From the NCBI RefSeq assembly GCF_014681765.1, contig NZ_CP061498.1:1860001-1924000 (forward strand): a stretch of DNA of 64,000 nucleotides, written 5' to 3'. Each line of letters begins with the position of its first letter. Positions within the stretch are counted from its first letter, which is position 1. The translations under genes and the position numbers were made by a program. The DNA comes from Roseicitreum antarcticum (GTDB taxonomy: Bacteria > Pseudomonadota > Alphaproteobacteria > Rhodobacterales > Rhodobacteraceae). Shown in pieces: positions 28,591-37,173 of this stretch. The notes beneath the pieces are model-generated. The model saw only the letters and a list, made by a program, of their open reading frames with translations, ran no database searches and was not told the origin of the DNA.

Positions 28591-29574
28591 ATGACAGAAG
28601 CCCCTACCCTTCAGGACATCCTTGACGCGCATGAACGTATCAAGCCCTTTATCCGCCACACCCCGCTTCTGCGCGCCGAAAAGATTGACTCTGCGGCGGG
28701 TTGTCAGGTCTGGCTGAAGCCGGAGGTCTTGCAGGTCACCGGTGCCTTCAAGATCCGTGGCGCGCTGAACGCCACGCTGCAACTGCCGCCCGAACGGGTG
28801 GCGCGCGGGTTCATTGCCTCATCCTCGGGCAACCACGCGCAGGGTCTGGCATGGGCCGCGCGGATGCTGGGCACCACCGTGACGCTGGTACTGCCGACAA
28901 ATACGCCGCCGCTGAAAATCGCCAATACCCGGGCGCTGGGGGCCGAGGTGGTGCTGTTTGATGGCGACACTGCTGCGCGCTGGGCACAGGCCTATCGCAT
29001 TGCCGATGAACGCGGGCTGGAGACGATCCACGGGTTCGAAGACCCGCGCGTGATGGCCGGACAGGGCACCATCGGCTGCGAGATCCTTGCCGATCTGCCC
29101 GATGTGGACACTGTCATCGTGCCCTTGGGTGGCGGCGGGCTGATTTCCGGCGTTGCCACGGCGATCAAGGGGCTGAAGCCCCATGTGCGGGTGGTGGCCG
29201 TCGAACCCGCGCTGACGCCGAAATACTACCAAAGCCGGATCGAGGGGCGGCGGGTGTCCTTGCCGTTGGGCAACACCATCGCCGACGGGCTGCGCATCAG
29301 CGTTCCCGCGCAGAACCCCTGGCCGATCATCGAACGTCACGTCGATGAAATTGTGCTGGTCGAGGATGAACACATCGTAGCTGGCATGCAAACCCTAGCA
29401 CGCGACGCCAAGCTGATTGCGGAACCTGCGGCCAGCATCGGGATTGGGGCGCTTCTCGCCGGGGCAGTCAATGTCCGGCCCGATGAAAAGGTCTGTGTGC
29501 TGCTCACTGGCGGGAACTGGGATCTGGTCGATCTGGCCGAGGTTTACGCCCGGAACCTGTCAGGCACGCCATGA
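28591..29574 (+). CDS. threonine/hydroxyaspartate dehydratase-like PLP enzyme (EutB-like)
   Basis: A 327-residue fold-type II PLP enzyme. The PLP lysine is in TGAFKIRGALNA, the substrate loop is SSSGNHAQGLAWAA, and the phosphate cup is PLGGGGLISGVATAI. It lacks the C-terminal ACT regulatory domain of biosynthetic threonine deaminase, so a catabolic role is likely: elimination of ammonia from threonine, serine or 3-hydroxyaspartate-type substrates. It is followed by the kinase gene with a 4-base overlap (ATGA at 29571). Confidence 0.9.
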   Translation: MTEAPTLQDILDAHERIKPFIRHTPLLRAEKIDSAAGCQVWLKPEVLQVTGAFKIRGALNATLQLPPERVARGFIASSSGNHAQGLAWAARMLGTTVTLVLPTNTPPLKIANTRALGAEVVLFDGDTAARWAQAYRIADERGLETIHGFEDPRVMAGQGTIGCEILADLPDVDTVIVPLGGGGLISGVATAIKGLKPHVRVVAVEPALTPKYYQSRIEGRRVSLPLGNTIADGLRISVPAQNPWPIIERHVDEIVLVEDEHIVAGMQTLARDAKLIAEPAASIGIGALLAGAVNVRPDEKVCVLLTGGNWDLVDLAEVYARNLSGTP

Positions 29575-30638
29575 ATGCCGTCGCCGCTCAGCATTGGTTT
29601 CAGACTGCGGCCCATAACCTTGCGCGTCGCGCCGACCCTGACAAAGCCGAACGCGCCGCCGCGCTGTTGGATCGCCATTATGGACTGACGGGTGAGATCA
29701 CCCCACTCTCCTCCGAGGTGGAGCGCACCGCCGAGGTTCGCCTGCATGATGGTCGCACCCTGATGTTCAAAACCGCAACCCGGCCCGAGGCGATCGAGAG
29801 CTTTCGCTTTCAAAGCGCAGCCCTTGGCGTTGTTCACGACGCTCCAGGGGTCAGAGTGTCCGAACTGGTGCCTACGCGCCACGGTGAGCGAATGTTTGTG
29901 GCCGACGGCGCCTGCGGCTATCTGCAAACGCGACTGGAGGGCGAAGCCCTGCACCGCGCGCCGTTGACCGAGGCTTTGATCTTTGCCACCGGTGCAGCGG
30001 TGGCGCGGCTGGGGCAGGCGTTGGAACGTGCCGAGGTGCCCGCTGCGAACCGTCCGGTTTTGTGGAACATCGCCTGCTGGCCGCATCTGATGGGTTTCGT
30101 CACACACCTGCCCTCCGGCCCACTGGTCGATCAGGTGCGCGCGGCCATGGCGGATTACGCCACCCATATCGCGCCGCGCTTGCCCGACCTCGACTGGCAG
30201 ATCACCCATAACGACCCGAGCCCCCATAACGTGATCCTCACCGCCGACGGACCGGGCTTCATCGACTTCGGCGATGGCGGCTGGAACCCGCGCTTGCAGG
30301 ATCTCGCGATTGCTGCCGGTCATATGGTAACCGACCCGTCAGAGCCCCTTGGTGGGGCGGCACCGCTGGTGGCGGGCTATGCCTCGGTCCGGCCGCTCTC
30401 GGATCTGGAATGCGGGCTTCTTGTCGGGCTCATGCGCGCGCGGCAGGCGGCGCTGATCCTGATCAACCGCTGGCGCTCGCATCTCTTTCCCGACGAGGGC
30501 GCCTATATCAACAAGAACCTTGGCCGCGCGGAACGCGGCCTTGAAATTCTTTCTGCGCTGGACGACGCTTCGGCCACCGCAACCGTCAAGGCAGCACTGA
30601 CCTTGCCCTACCCTCATCTGACATACCAGACGCCATGA
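29571..30638 (+). CDS. APH-type phosphotransferase, hydroxylysine kinase-like
   Basis: A 355-residue protein of the aminoglycoside phosphotransferase/choline kinase fold. The catalytic segment ITHNDPSPHNVIL and the metal-binding segment FIDFGDGGWN are clear near residues 215-245. Beside a class III PLP enzyme that it overlaps by four bases, it resembles hydroxylysine kinase paired with a phospho-lyase. It would phosphorylate the hydroxyl of an amino alcohol or hydroxy amino acid before elimination by the next enzyme. An antibiotic target is unlikely in this setting. Confidence 0.82.
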   Translation: MNAVAAQHWFQTAAHNLARRADPDKAERAAALLDRHYGLTGEITPLSSEVERTAEVRLHDGRTLMFKTATRPEAIESFRFQSAALGVVHDAPGVRVSELVPTRHGERMFVADGACGYLQTRLEGEALHRAPLTEALIFATGAAVARLGQALERAEVPAANRPVLWNIACWPHLMGFVTHLPSGPLVDQVRAAMADYATHIAPRLPDLDWQITHNDPSPHNVILTADGPGFIDFGDGGWNPRLQDLAIAAGHMVTDPSEPLGGAAPLVAGYASVRPLSDLECGLLVGLMRARQAALILINRWRSHLFPDEGAYINKNLGRAERGLEILSALDDASATATVKAALTLPYPHLTYQTP

Positions 30639-31996
30639 AAGCCGATCTAATGACCACCGATCTCATGCCTAACCGCTTCCGGCCCGGTGACAGCGTACTT
30701 CCAGCGCGCGAGGCCGATCTGATCGCCCGCCGCGATGCGGTGCTGGGGGCCTCTTATCGGCTGCAATACCGAAAGCCCGTACATTTCGTGCGCGGCGAGG
30801 GGATGTGGCTTTATGACCCTGACGGGCGGGCCTACCTTGATTTTTACAACAATGTCCCCTCGCTGGGCCACTGTAACCCCGAGGTTAACGCGGCCATGGC
30901 CGATCAGGCCGGGCGGATCAGCGCCAATACGCGCTACCTTGAACCCCGGCTTGTCGACTACGCCGAACGGCTGACCGCCACTTTCCCCGCCGAAATCGAC
31001 CGCGTCGTTTTCACCTGCACGGGTAGCGAGTCCAACGACCTCGCGCTGCGCATCGCCCGGCTGGCCAGCGGCGGCGAGGGAGTGATTGTGTCCTCCTATG
31101 CCTATCACGGCACCAGCGCTGCGGTGGCGGCGGTCTCGCCCAATCTGGGCGAAGCGGTGCAGATCAGCCCCTTCGTGCGGATGGTCACGCTGCCCGGTCC
31201 CGCAGGCGTGCCCGGCGCGCAGGCCGCCGCGCATTTTGAGGCCGAGGTGCGCGCCGCGATCCATGACCTAAAGCGCCGGGGCATCGGCGTTGCGGCGCTG
31301 CTGTTTGACAGCATCTTTTCCAGCGACGGCGTCTGGACACATCCGCCGGGATTTGTTGCGGGCGGGGTTGAAGCCGTGCGCGCGGCGGGCGGGCTGATTA
31401 TCTGCGACGAGGTGCAACCGGGTTTCGGGCGCACCGGCGCGCATATGTGGGGGTTTCAGCACCACGGGATCGTGCCCGACCTCGTGACGCTGGGCAAACC
31501 CATGGGCAACGGATTCCCCATCGGTGCGGTGGTCGGACGCAAGGCGCCGATGGAGCGCTTCGGCGTCACCGCGCGCTATTCCAACACATTTGCGGGCAAT
31601 ACCATTGGCATCGCCTGCGCCGATGCAGTGCTGACGATCATCGAACGCGACAGCATCCTTGGCCATGTGCAAACCATGGGCGCGCGGCTGCGCAAAGGGT
31701 TGGAGGATCTGGCCTCCCGCCAGCCCGCCCTGCGCGCTATCCGCAACGCCGGACTGTTTTTCGGCATCGACATCGGCGCCCCGGACAGCCCGCCAGCGGC
31801 GCGGCGCAAGCTGGCGCTGGATCTGGTCAATGCGCTGCGCGAGGACGCGGTGCTGGTCTCCACCACCGGGGCGAATGAGGACACGCTCAAGGTGCGCCCG
31901 CCCCTGATCTGCGAGGTCGGTCATGTAGACCTGTTCTTGAGCAGTCTGGACCGCGCGCTGGGGGGTACTCCACTGCGCATTGTTGCAGAACTGTAG
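30635..31996 (+). CDS. class III PLP enzyme, phospho-lyase/aminotransferase-like
   Basis: A 453-residue fold-type I PLP protein. It has CDEVQPGFGRTGAHMWGF and the Schiff-base lysine in LVTLGKPMGNGFPIGAVVG. DEVQPGFGR and the adjacent kinase fit the 5-phosphohydroxylysine/ethanolamine-phosphate phospho-lyase branch, which releases phosphate and ammonia to give a semialdehyde. The final codons (LRIVAEL, stop) coincide with a 13-base stretch that also forms the left end of the IS5-type copies at 32407 and 40964, so the natural 3-prime end may have been replaced by an insertion scar. Confidence 0.85.
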   Translation: MKADLMTTDLMPNRFRPGDSVLPAREADLIARRDAVLGASYRLQYRKPVHFVRGEGMWLYDPDGRAYLDFYNNVPSLGHCNPEVNAAMADQAGRISANTRYLEPRLVDYAERLTATFPAEIDRVVFTCTGSESNDLALRIARLASGGEGVIVSSYAYHGTSAAVAAVSPNLGEAVQISPFVRMVTLPGPAGVPGAQAAAHFEAEVRAAIHDLKRRGIGVAALLFDSIFSSDGVWTHPPGFVAGGVEAVRAAGGLIICDEVQPGFGRTGAHMWGFQHHGIVPDLVTLGKPMGNGFPIGAVVGRKAPMERFGVTARYSNTFAGNTIGIACADAVLTIIERDSILGHVQTMGARLRKGLEDLASRQPALRAIRNAGLFFGIDIGAPDSPPAARRKLALDLVNALREDAVLVSTTGANEDTLKVRPPLICEVGHVDLFLSSLDRALGGTPLRIVAEL

Positions 31997-32021
31997 GCGT
32001 TCCCTGCGGGTCACTTGGTTT

Positions 32022-32160
32022 TCAGCTTGACGGCCTGAAGTTCCAAGGCAGGAGATCGTCGATACGGGTTTGCGGGTGACCATTGGCGATGGCGGTCAGG
32101 GTTCGGGCGCAGATCACCACTTGGTTGCTGGGAGAACAGCCCCAGTGGATCGAGGCCCCA
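32022..32160 (-). pseudogene. IS66 transposase (TnpC) C-terminal remnant
   Basis: On the minus strand the frame ending at 32022 reads ARTLTAIANGHPQTRIDDLL followed by PWNF and a stop. This is the characteristic LLPW tail of IS66 TnpC proteins. Nothing of the rest of the element is visible here, so it is a small leftover. Confidence 0.65.
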
Positions 32161-32222
32161 AAGAAGCCCTTTAAGCTTTGATCCCGACGATCGTGGAAAC
32201 GGTGATCGCAAGTGTGCCGAAG

Positions 32223-32404
32223 CTAGGTGTTCGTTCCCGGCATCTTGTGGATCGGGTCGAGGATGACTCGATCCGGCTTTGATGTCCAGATCTTGTAGAT
32301 GTCCTCGTCGGGCGTGAGGCCGCCGAGGGTCTTAAGCCTGCGCGCGAAGTTGTAGGCGGCCATGAAGTCGGCGAGATGGGTGCGGAACTGATTGTGGTCA
32401 TCAT
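32223..32404 (-). pseudogene. IS481-type transposase C-terminal remnant
   Basis: Reading the minus strand from 32404 to the stop at 32223 gives FRTHLADFMAAYNFARRLKT, then LGGLTPDEDIYKIWTSKPDR. This is the conserved C-terminal part of IS481-like integrase-core transposases. The N-terminal part and the ends are missing. Confidence 0.7.
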
Positions 32405-32406
32405 AA

Positions 32407-32853
32407 GGCGTTGTTGCAGAACTCTGACCGCAAAGGATTCACATCACGAATCCAGGTGATTAGACGGGTGGCATGAGCAAGCCCGCTACCGCACGACGCA
32501 CTGGTCCGCCTACAACGCTTCGCTCCGCAATCGCGGGTCGTTGCTGATCTGGCTGGATAAGGAGATGGCCTGGCACGCGCCGCATGAAGGCTGCCCTGGG
32601 CGCCCGCCGGTCTTCTCAGACGCGGCGATCCAGTTCTGCTTGTCGATTAAGGTGTTGTTCAAGTTGCCACTGCGGCAGACCGCCGGGATGGTGGCGAGCC
32701 TGCGGCGATAGCCCCGTCCTGCCAGATCTCCTTGACCAGATCCAAGACGACGAAGCCATCGGCACTGTGACCGCGGACGGCGCCTATGACACCCGCCGCT
32801 GCCACAGCGCCATCATCGCACGGGGTGGCACGGCGTTCGGGCCCTCCTTCGGA
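32407..32853 (+). mobile_element. IS5-type insertion sequence remnant, copy 1
   Basis: The left end GCGTTGTTGCAGAACTC and the first about 300 bases closely match the copy at 40964. They encode the N-terminal part of an IS5-family transposase (RYRTTHWSAYNASLRNRGSL, then IWLDKEMAWHAPHEGCPGRP). After GMVASL the sequence jumps by internal deletion to a later DDE-domain piece (LPDLLDQIQDDEAIGTVTAD). It is cut off at 32853 where an IS3-type end begins. The element cannot move by itself. Confidence 0.75.
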
Positions 32854-33020
32854 TGAGGTGGTCCCCGAAAACTGGACAATGACGTAAGCTCATACTTGCT
32901 GTCTGCTGATCTTCACCACGAAAGAGATCGAAGATGTCGAAACGAAAGCAGCATGCCCCTGAGTTCAAGACGAAGGTGGCGCTGGAAGCGCTGAAGGGCG
33001 AGGCGACCGTGGCGATGCTG
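32854..33020 (+). mobile_element. IS3-family left-end remnant with orfA start
   Basis: TGAGGTGGTCCCCGAAAAC at 32854 looks like an IS3-family terminal repeat. From ATG 32934 the frame MSKRKQHAPEFKTKVALEAL, then KGEATVA, is the usual start of an IS3 orfA product. The homology stops near 33020, before the ABC permease gene. Confidence 0.65.
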
Positions 33021-33058
33021 TCGGTCAGTTCGTGCGGACGGGCTGAGCCGCGCGCGTT

Positions 33059-34003
33059 TCAGGTTCGCGGACGCGTCTTCTCCAGCCTTGAAACGATCCG
33101 CGTCATTGGGAACAGCACCACCATGTACAACAGTGCGCCTACGATCATCGGAGTGGCGTTCACGAACTGGGACTGCAGGTCCTGCGCGACCTTGAGGATT
33201 TCGGCAATCGCAATGACGGAGGTCTCTGCTGTGCGTTTCATGAGGCCAATCAGCCGGTTGGAGTAGTCCGGCAGAACGATTCGCACTGATTGGGGAAGCA
33301 CCACCAGGCGCATTGCCTGCCAGGCGCTCAGGCCGATACTGCGGGCGCTAAGCACCTGGTTGCGATTGATCGCCTCAATGCCGGAGCGGAACACCTCCGT
33401 GAGGTAAGCGGCTTCAATTAGGGTAAGCGCCACCACGCCAGTCGCGAAGGGTGACAGCACGATCCCCGAATAGGGCAATGCCGAATATGTGACCAGCAGC
33501 AGCACAATCGGCGGTATGGCGCGGAACACGTCGACATACACGTCGATGAAGAAATTGAGTAGCGCATCATTCACGATGCTGCGCACGACCGCCATGAACA
33601 TGCCCAGTAGCGTGGCCAAAACCAGAGAGAACAGGAACACCTGCACGGCGATCCAAAGGCCGCTCAGCATCCGCATCATCACGCCCGGGCGGCTCATAAC
33701 CTCAACGTTGAAAAATAAGTAGCGGAGGCGCCCCCAATCTGCATCAACCCAGCGGAAGAACGCAGCCATCATGAGCACAATCAGCGCCAGCGCCGAGATG
33801 TTCTTCAGCCAGTCAGGGATGCCCTTTTCAATCTGCACGGGGACAAACAGCAGAAGGAACAGGGCGAACACAGCTAATGTCATCGCGACATCCACCACGA
33901 AACCGATGCCGGTGGTCGCGGGGGCAGCCAGCAGGTAAGCGAGGCCAGCGAGAAACATCACTGCCAGCGGCATCAGCCGTGGCTTCATCAGCATGTGCGT
34001 CAT
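33059..34003 (-). CDS. polar amino acid ABC importer permease (second)
   Basis: A 314-residue inner-membrane protein of the HisM/GltK-type permease family, with extra N-terminal hydrophobic helices before the core domain (from about residue 110). The EAA loop is visible in VLSARSIGLSAWQAMRLVVL followed by PQSVRIVLP. It is the last gene of a four-gene minus-strand operon (36648 to 33059) and overlaps the ATPase gene by four bases. It probably forms a heterodimer with the permease at 34734. Confidence 0.9.
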   Translation of the reverse strand: MTHMLMKPRLMPLAVMFLAGLAYLLAAPATTGIGFVVDVAMTLAVFALFLLLFVPVQIEKGIPDWLKNISALALIVLMMAAFFRWVDADWGRLRYLFFNVEVMSRPGVMMRMLSGLWIAVQVFLFSLVLATLLGMFMAVVRSIVNDALLNFFIDVYVDVFRAIPPIVLLLVTYSALPYSGIVLSPFATGVVALTLIEAAYLTEVFRSGIEAINRNQVLSARSIGLSAWQAMRLVVLPQSVRIVLPDYSNRLIGLMKRTAETSVIAIAEILKVAQDLQSQFVNATPMIVGALLYMVVLFPMTRIVSRLEKTRPRT

Positions 34004-34737
34004 CTTAGTGCCCTCAGAAATTCGCGGGTGCGTTCATGCTCAGGCTCGTCGAGTACACGCACAGTCGGTCCGCGTTCGACGACCAGGCCGGCGTCAAATA
34101 CGATCAGTTGGTCGGCAACCTTGCGCAAAAAGCCGATTTCGTGGCTTACGACGACCATTGTCATCCCTTCACCGGCCAGAGCGCGCATGACATCCAGCAC
34201 TTCGTGAACCATTTCAGGGTCCAGGGCGGATGTAGGCTCGTCGAACAGGATTGCCTTGGGCTGCATTGCCAGCGAGCGGGCTATTGCGACGCGCTGTTGC
34301 TGCCCGCCGGAAAGTTGTTGCGGGTGCTTGGTGAGATGATCGGCGAGGCCGACCTGTTCGAGTGCGCTGGCCGCAGCGTCTCGAGCTTCGCTGCGTGAAC
34401 GCTTGCGAACGTGGATCAATCCAAGCGCGACGTTCTCAAGTGCGGTCATGTGCGGAAACAGGTTATAGTCCTGGAACACCATGCCAATGTCGGCGCGGAC
34501 GCGGTTCACATCGGTCCGCATGTTGGTGATGATACTGCCGTCGATCAGCACCTCGCCTTCGGTGGGTTCCTCGATACGGTTCAGACAGCGCAGGAAGGTG
34601 CTCTTTCCGCTGCCCGAGCTTCCCATCAGCGCCGCCACTTCGCCATGGGCCACACTGGCGTCGATGCCGCGCAGGACGTGCATGCTGCCGAAATACTTGT
34701 GGATTCCGCGCGCTTCGATCATGGGCGCGGCACTCAT
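34000..34737 (-). CDS. polar amino acid ABC importer ATPase
   Basis: A 245-residue ABC ATPase of the GlnQ/HisP type. Walker A is GSSGSGKST, the signature is [17 protein letters not shown], Walker B is [15 protein letters not shown], and the switch histidine is in VVSHEIGF. It overlaps both neighbours by four bases, so the three membrane-complex genes are translationally coupled. It energises uptake of an amino-acid-like compound. Confidence 0.94.
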   Translation of the reverse strand: MSAAPMIEARGIHKYFGSMHVLRGIDASVAHGEVAALMGSSGSGKSTFLRCLNRIEEPTEGEVLIDGSIITNMRTDVNRVRADIGMVFQDYNLFPHMTALENVALGLIHVRKRSRSEARDAAASALEQVGLADHLTKHPQQLSGGQQQRVAIARSLAMQPKAILFDEPTSALDPEMVHEVLDVMRALAGEGMTMVVVSHEIGFLRKVADQLIVFDAGLVVERGPTVRVLDEPEHERTREFLRALR

Positions 34738-35732
34738 CGTGTCTTTCCTGTGTTCAGGCGGCGTTCCAGACGACGGGTCAAGTGGATGAGTGGGATCAGC
34801 GTCGCGAGGTAGACGAACATCGACAGCACGAGTGGTGTCGGTGTGCGTTTCCAGGTGACCGCTTGCTGCGCGTTGGTGAGCAGTTCCGGGACAGTGATCA
34901 CGTAGGCAACGGCTGTGTCCTTGACCAGACTGACCAGATTGTTTGTCAGTGGCGGAATTACAATCTTGAACGCCTGTGGCAGGATCACGTGGCGCATGGT
35001 CGCGGTGGGACCCAAACCCAGTGCGCGGGCAGCATCGATCTGACCGCGAGGGATGCTTTCTATGCCGGCGCGAAATATCTCTGTCTGGTAGGCGCTGTTC
35101 ATGAGCACCAGAGCCAGCACCGCCGCCCAGAACGCTGGCAGGCGGATCCCGACAAAGGGAAGGGCGTAGAAGATCAGCACCATACTGACGATCAGCGGCA
35201 AGGCGCGGAAAAAATCGACGTGCAGTCCAAGAAACAGGTTGAGGACAGGGTTGCCGAGCGTACGCAGGATTCCAAATGTCAGGCCGAAAATAATCGACAG
35301 AACGGCAGCGACGATTGCGACCTGCAACGTTACCAGAAGGCCTTGAGCGTACATTTCCCAGACGCCATCCATGCGTGAGAAGTCGAAAAATTGCGACTGC
35401 ACACGATCCCAGCGTGTTCCGCTGTAGCGGTAAAAGAGCCCAAAAAACAGAAAGATCACGCTTACGCTGATGGTGCGCTTAAGAAGGATCGGCTTTTCAC
35501 GGTCGCTCAGCACCACGCCGGCCATCACGAAGCCCGCCAGGTACCAGGCAATCACACTGGCAGCGCCGAACGGTGTCGGCCTGCCGAATGGCGGCAGGAA
35601 AAGCAGCGCAACTGCGATCCACACTGCCAGCCCTAGTGCCAGCCATTCGTAGCGGCGAAACCAGGGCTGGTACGCCCAGCGCTTGCGCCATTGGTGGATC
35701 GACGTTTGCAAGTCGGCCATATCCATAATCAA
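34734..35732 (-). CDS. polar amino acid ABC importer permease (first)
   Basis: A 332-residue inner-membrane permease. N-terminal helices (LALGLAVWIAVALLFLPPFG) precede a standard amino-acid permease core with EAA loop GQIDAARALGLGPTATMRHV, then ILPQAFKIVIP. It follows the binding-protein gene after a 94-base gap that holds a strong hairpin, and overlaps the ATPase gene by four bases. Confidence 0.9.
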   Translation of the reverse strand: MIMDMADLQTSIHQWRKRWAYQPWFRRYEWLALGLAVWIAVALLFLPPFGRPTPFGAASVIAWYLAGFVMAGVVLSDREKPILLKRTISVSVIFLFFGLFYRYSGTRWDRVQSQFFDFSRMDGVWEMYAQGLLVTLQVAIVAAVLSIIFGLTFGILRTLGNPVLNLFLGLHVDFFRALPLIVSMVLIFYALPFVGIRLPAFWAAVLALVLMNSAYQTEIFRAGIESIPRGQIDAARALGLGPTATMRHVILPQAFKIVIPPLTNNLVSLVKDTAVAYVITVPELLTNAQQAVTWKRTPTPLVLSMFVYLATLIPLIHLTRRLERRLNTGKTR

Positions 35733-35760
35733 GCCTTGGATGTCTTACACTTCATGACAT

Positions 35761-35793
35761 GCCCGCACGGCAGATCAATGCTGCTGTGCGGGC
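35761..35793 (-). terminator. intercistronic hairpin after the binding-protein gene
   Basis: Arms 35761-35773 and 35781-35793 pair over 13 positions with one mismatch and a 7-base loop. It lies between the binding-protein stop (35827) and the permease start (35732) on the minus-strand transcript. As at 8200 and 61815, it probably tunes mRNA so that the binding protein is made in excess. Confidence 0.7.
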
Positions 35794-35826
35794 GCTGGGA
35801 CTGGTTGCACTATAAAGCGCGCGCAA

Positions 35827-36648
35827 TCACTCTGTGGGTACGTAGGGTTCGTCAAAGACGCGAACGACCGGGGAGTTTTCGTCCGGAGCATCGCCGAAGT
35901 ACTTTTCGAACAGTGCCGCAGTCGTGCCGTCTTCCTTGATGCTGCGAAGCCCTTCGTCGAACGCGTCGCGGAGCGGATCGCCCTTGCGGAAGAAGGCGCC
36001 GATCATGAAGCTTGCGTCGTTGGTAGAAAGCACCTCGAAGAGGCCGCGTTCTTGAATGTACGTGACAGCGGTCGGATACCCGAGCGTCAGCGCGTCGATC
36101 CGACCGACTTCGAGGTCCAGCAACTGCGTCTCAATGTCATCATATGAACGGATTTCGAATGGTCCGTACTCTTCATTCAGCGACTCGGCGTAGGCAGCCT
36201 GGGTGGTGCCAGTCTCGGTGCCGACCACGCTGCCCTCAAGGTCTTCGAGGGTCTGGATATTGTCGTCTTCCCGGACGATCAGCGCGTCGAAGGCGCCGAG
36301 ATACGGCTCGCTGTGGTCCATTTCTTCGTGCCGCACAGGGGTGATGAAAACGTTGGATGCAACGACATCCCACTGTTCGGCCTGCAGGCCCGAAAACAGA
36401 CCGCTGAACGCAACATCTGTCACTTCGACCTCGTAGCCGGAACGCTCGAACGCTTGTGTGTAAACCTCGTATTCGTATCCTTGGATTTCGTTGCCTGCCC
36501 GGAAAATCCGGAGCGGAATATTGACGTTGCTGGCGACTCGTACAACGGGTCGATCCGAATCTTGCGCCTGGGCGCTACCGAACGCGAACGTCGCGGCAAG
36601 TACGGTCGCGCCCATCATGGGCGCGGTCTTGAGCAGTTGAGTGAACAT
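35827..36648 (-). CDS. polar amino acid ABC substrate-binding protein (SBP_bac_3)
   Basis: A 273-residue periplasmic binding protein with a Sec signal (LLKTAPMMGATVLAATFAFG ending SAQAQ). Mature features include IQGYEYEVYTQAFERSGYEV, SGLFSGLQAEQWDVVASNVF and VVGTETGTTQAAYAESLNEE. ATG 36648 is preferred to the longer frame from 36813 because AGGAGG lies directly upstream and the signal peptide starts there. It binds the ligand for the importer encoded after it. The nearby hydantoinase suggests a cyclic ureide, hydantoin or amino-acid derivative. Confidence 0.93.
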   Translation of the reverse strand: MFTQLLKTAPMMGATVLAATFAFGSAQAQDSDRPVVRVASNVNIPLRIFRAGNEIQGYEYEVYTQAFERSGYEVEVTDVAFSGLFSGLQAEQWDVVASNVFITPVRHEEMDHSEPYLGAFDALIVREDDNIQTLEDLEGSVVGTETGTTQAAYAESLNEEYGPFEIRSYDDIETQLLDLEVGRIDALTLGYPTAVTYIQERGLFEVLSTNDASFMIGAFFRKGDPLRDAFDEGLRSIKEDGTTAALFEKYFGDAPDENSPVVRVFDEPYVPTE

Positions 36649-37173
36649 TTGTACCTCCTGGGCATGGGTTGCGTGAAGTGCGGGGGATCCCGGGTTGTCG
36701 AACGAACAGTTAATCGTGTTTCTTTTATTAGCGGATGAGCGAAGGCTCTGTAGCGAGTGAAGCGCTATCAACCGGCCCATGATGGGCACCGGGTAAGGAA
36801 AGCCAAGCCGCACGGCAGACGCTTAAATTTAACGCGCCTGACCTCTGGCCGTTCAACCAACGTGCAAGCTGGCAGGTAAGGCGTGGCCTGCGCGTAAAGG
36901 CAGGCGCTTCGTTGTCGCGCTTCAGGTAGATCGAAATCAAACACGTGTGGCGCATCAATCGCCGTATGAGTTTCTGCTTCATAGGACGGCCCTCAATTCT
37001 GCGCGCCCCGTCCAGAGACAGCGCAAACCCGCTTTCGGCGCGGCGCAAGGCGATTCCCATTGCCCGCCGTCTGACAAACTTGCACAAGCCTCGTTTAAAT
37101 GAAAAGTTTTTTTTATTGACCTTGTCGAAAAAATTGTTTCACTTGCCCTGAAATTCAGCTTCATGAGGTGCCC
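36649..37173. other. 525-bp divergent intergenic region
   Basis: No gene is convincingly visible between the divergent binding-protein and aminotransferase genes; the short frames lack ribosome sites and known motifs. The region must hold promoters in both directions. The 70 bases before 37174 are AT-rich and contain a GAAAAAATTGTTTC partial palindrome (37130-37143), a possible site for the RpiR-type regulator at 38615. Confidence 0.4.

Noticed and set aside
29571-30638. An aminoglycoside resistance phosphotransferase
   Set aside because: The APH fold is shared by many metabolic kinases. Tight coupling to a PLP enzyme and dehydratase points to catabolism.
36728-37087. A 119-codon minus-strand frame in the large divergent gap
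   Set aside because: No motif, poor start context, and its composition does not look like a conserved protein. The gap is better read as regulatory DNA.
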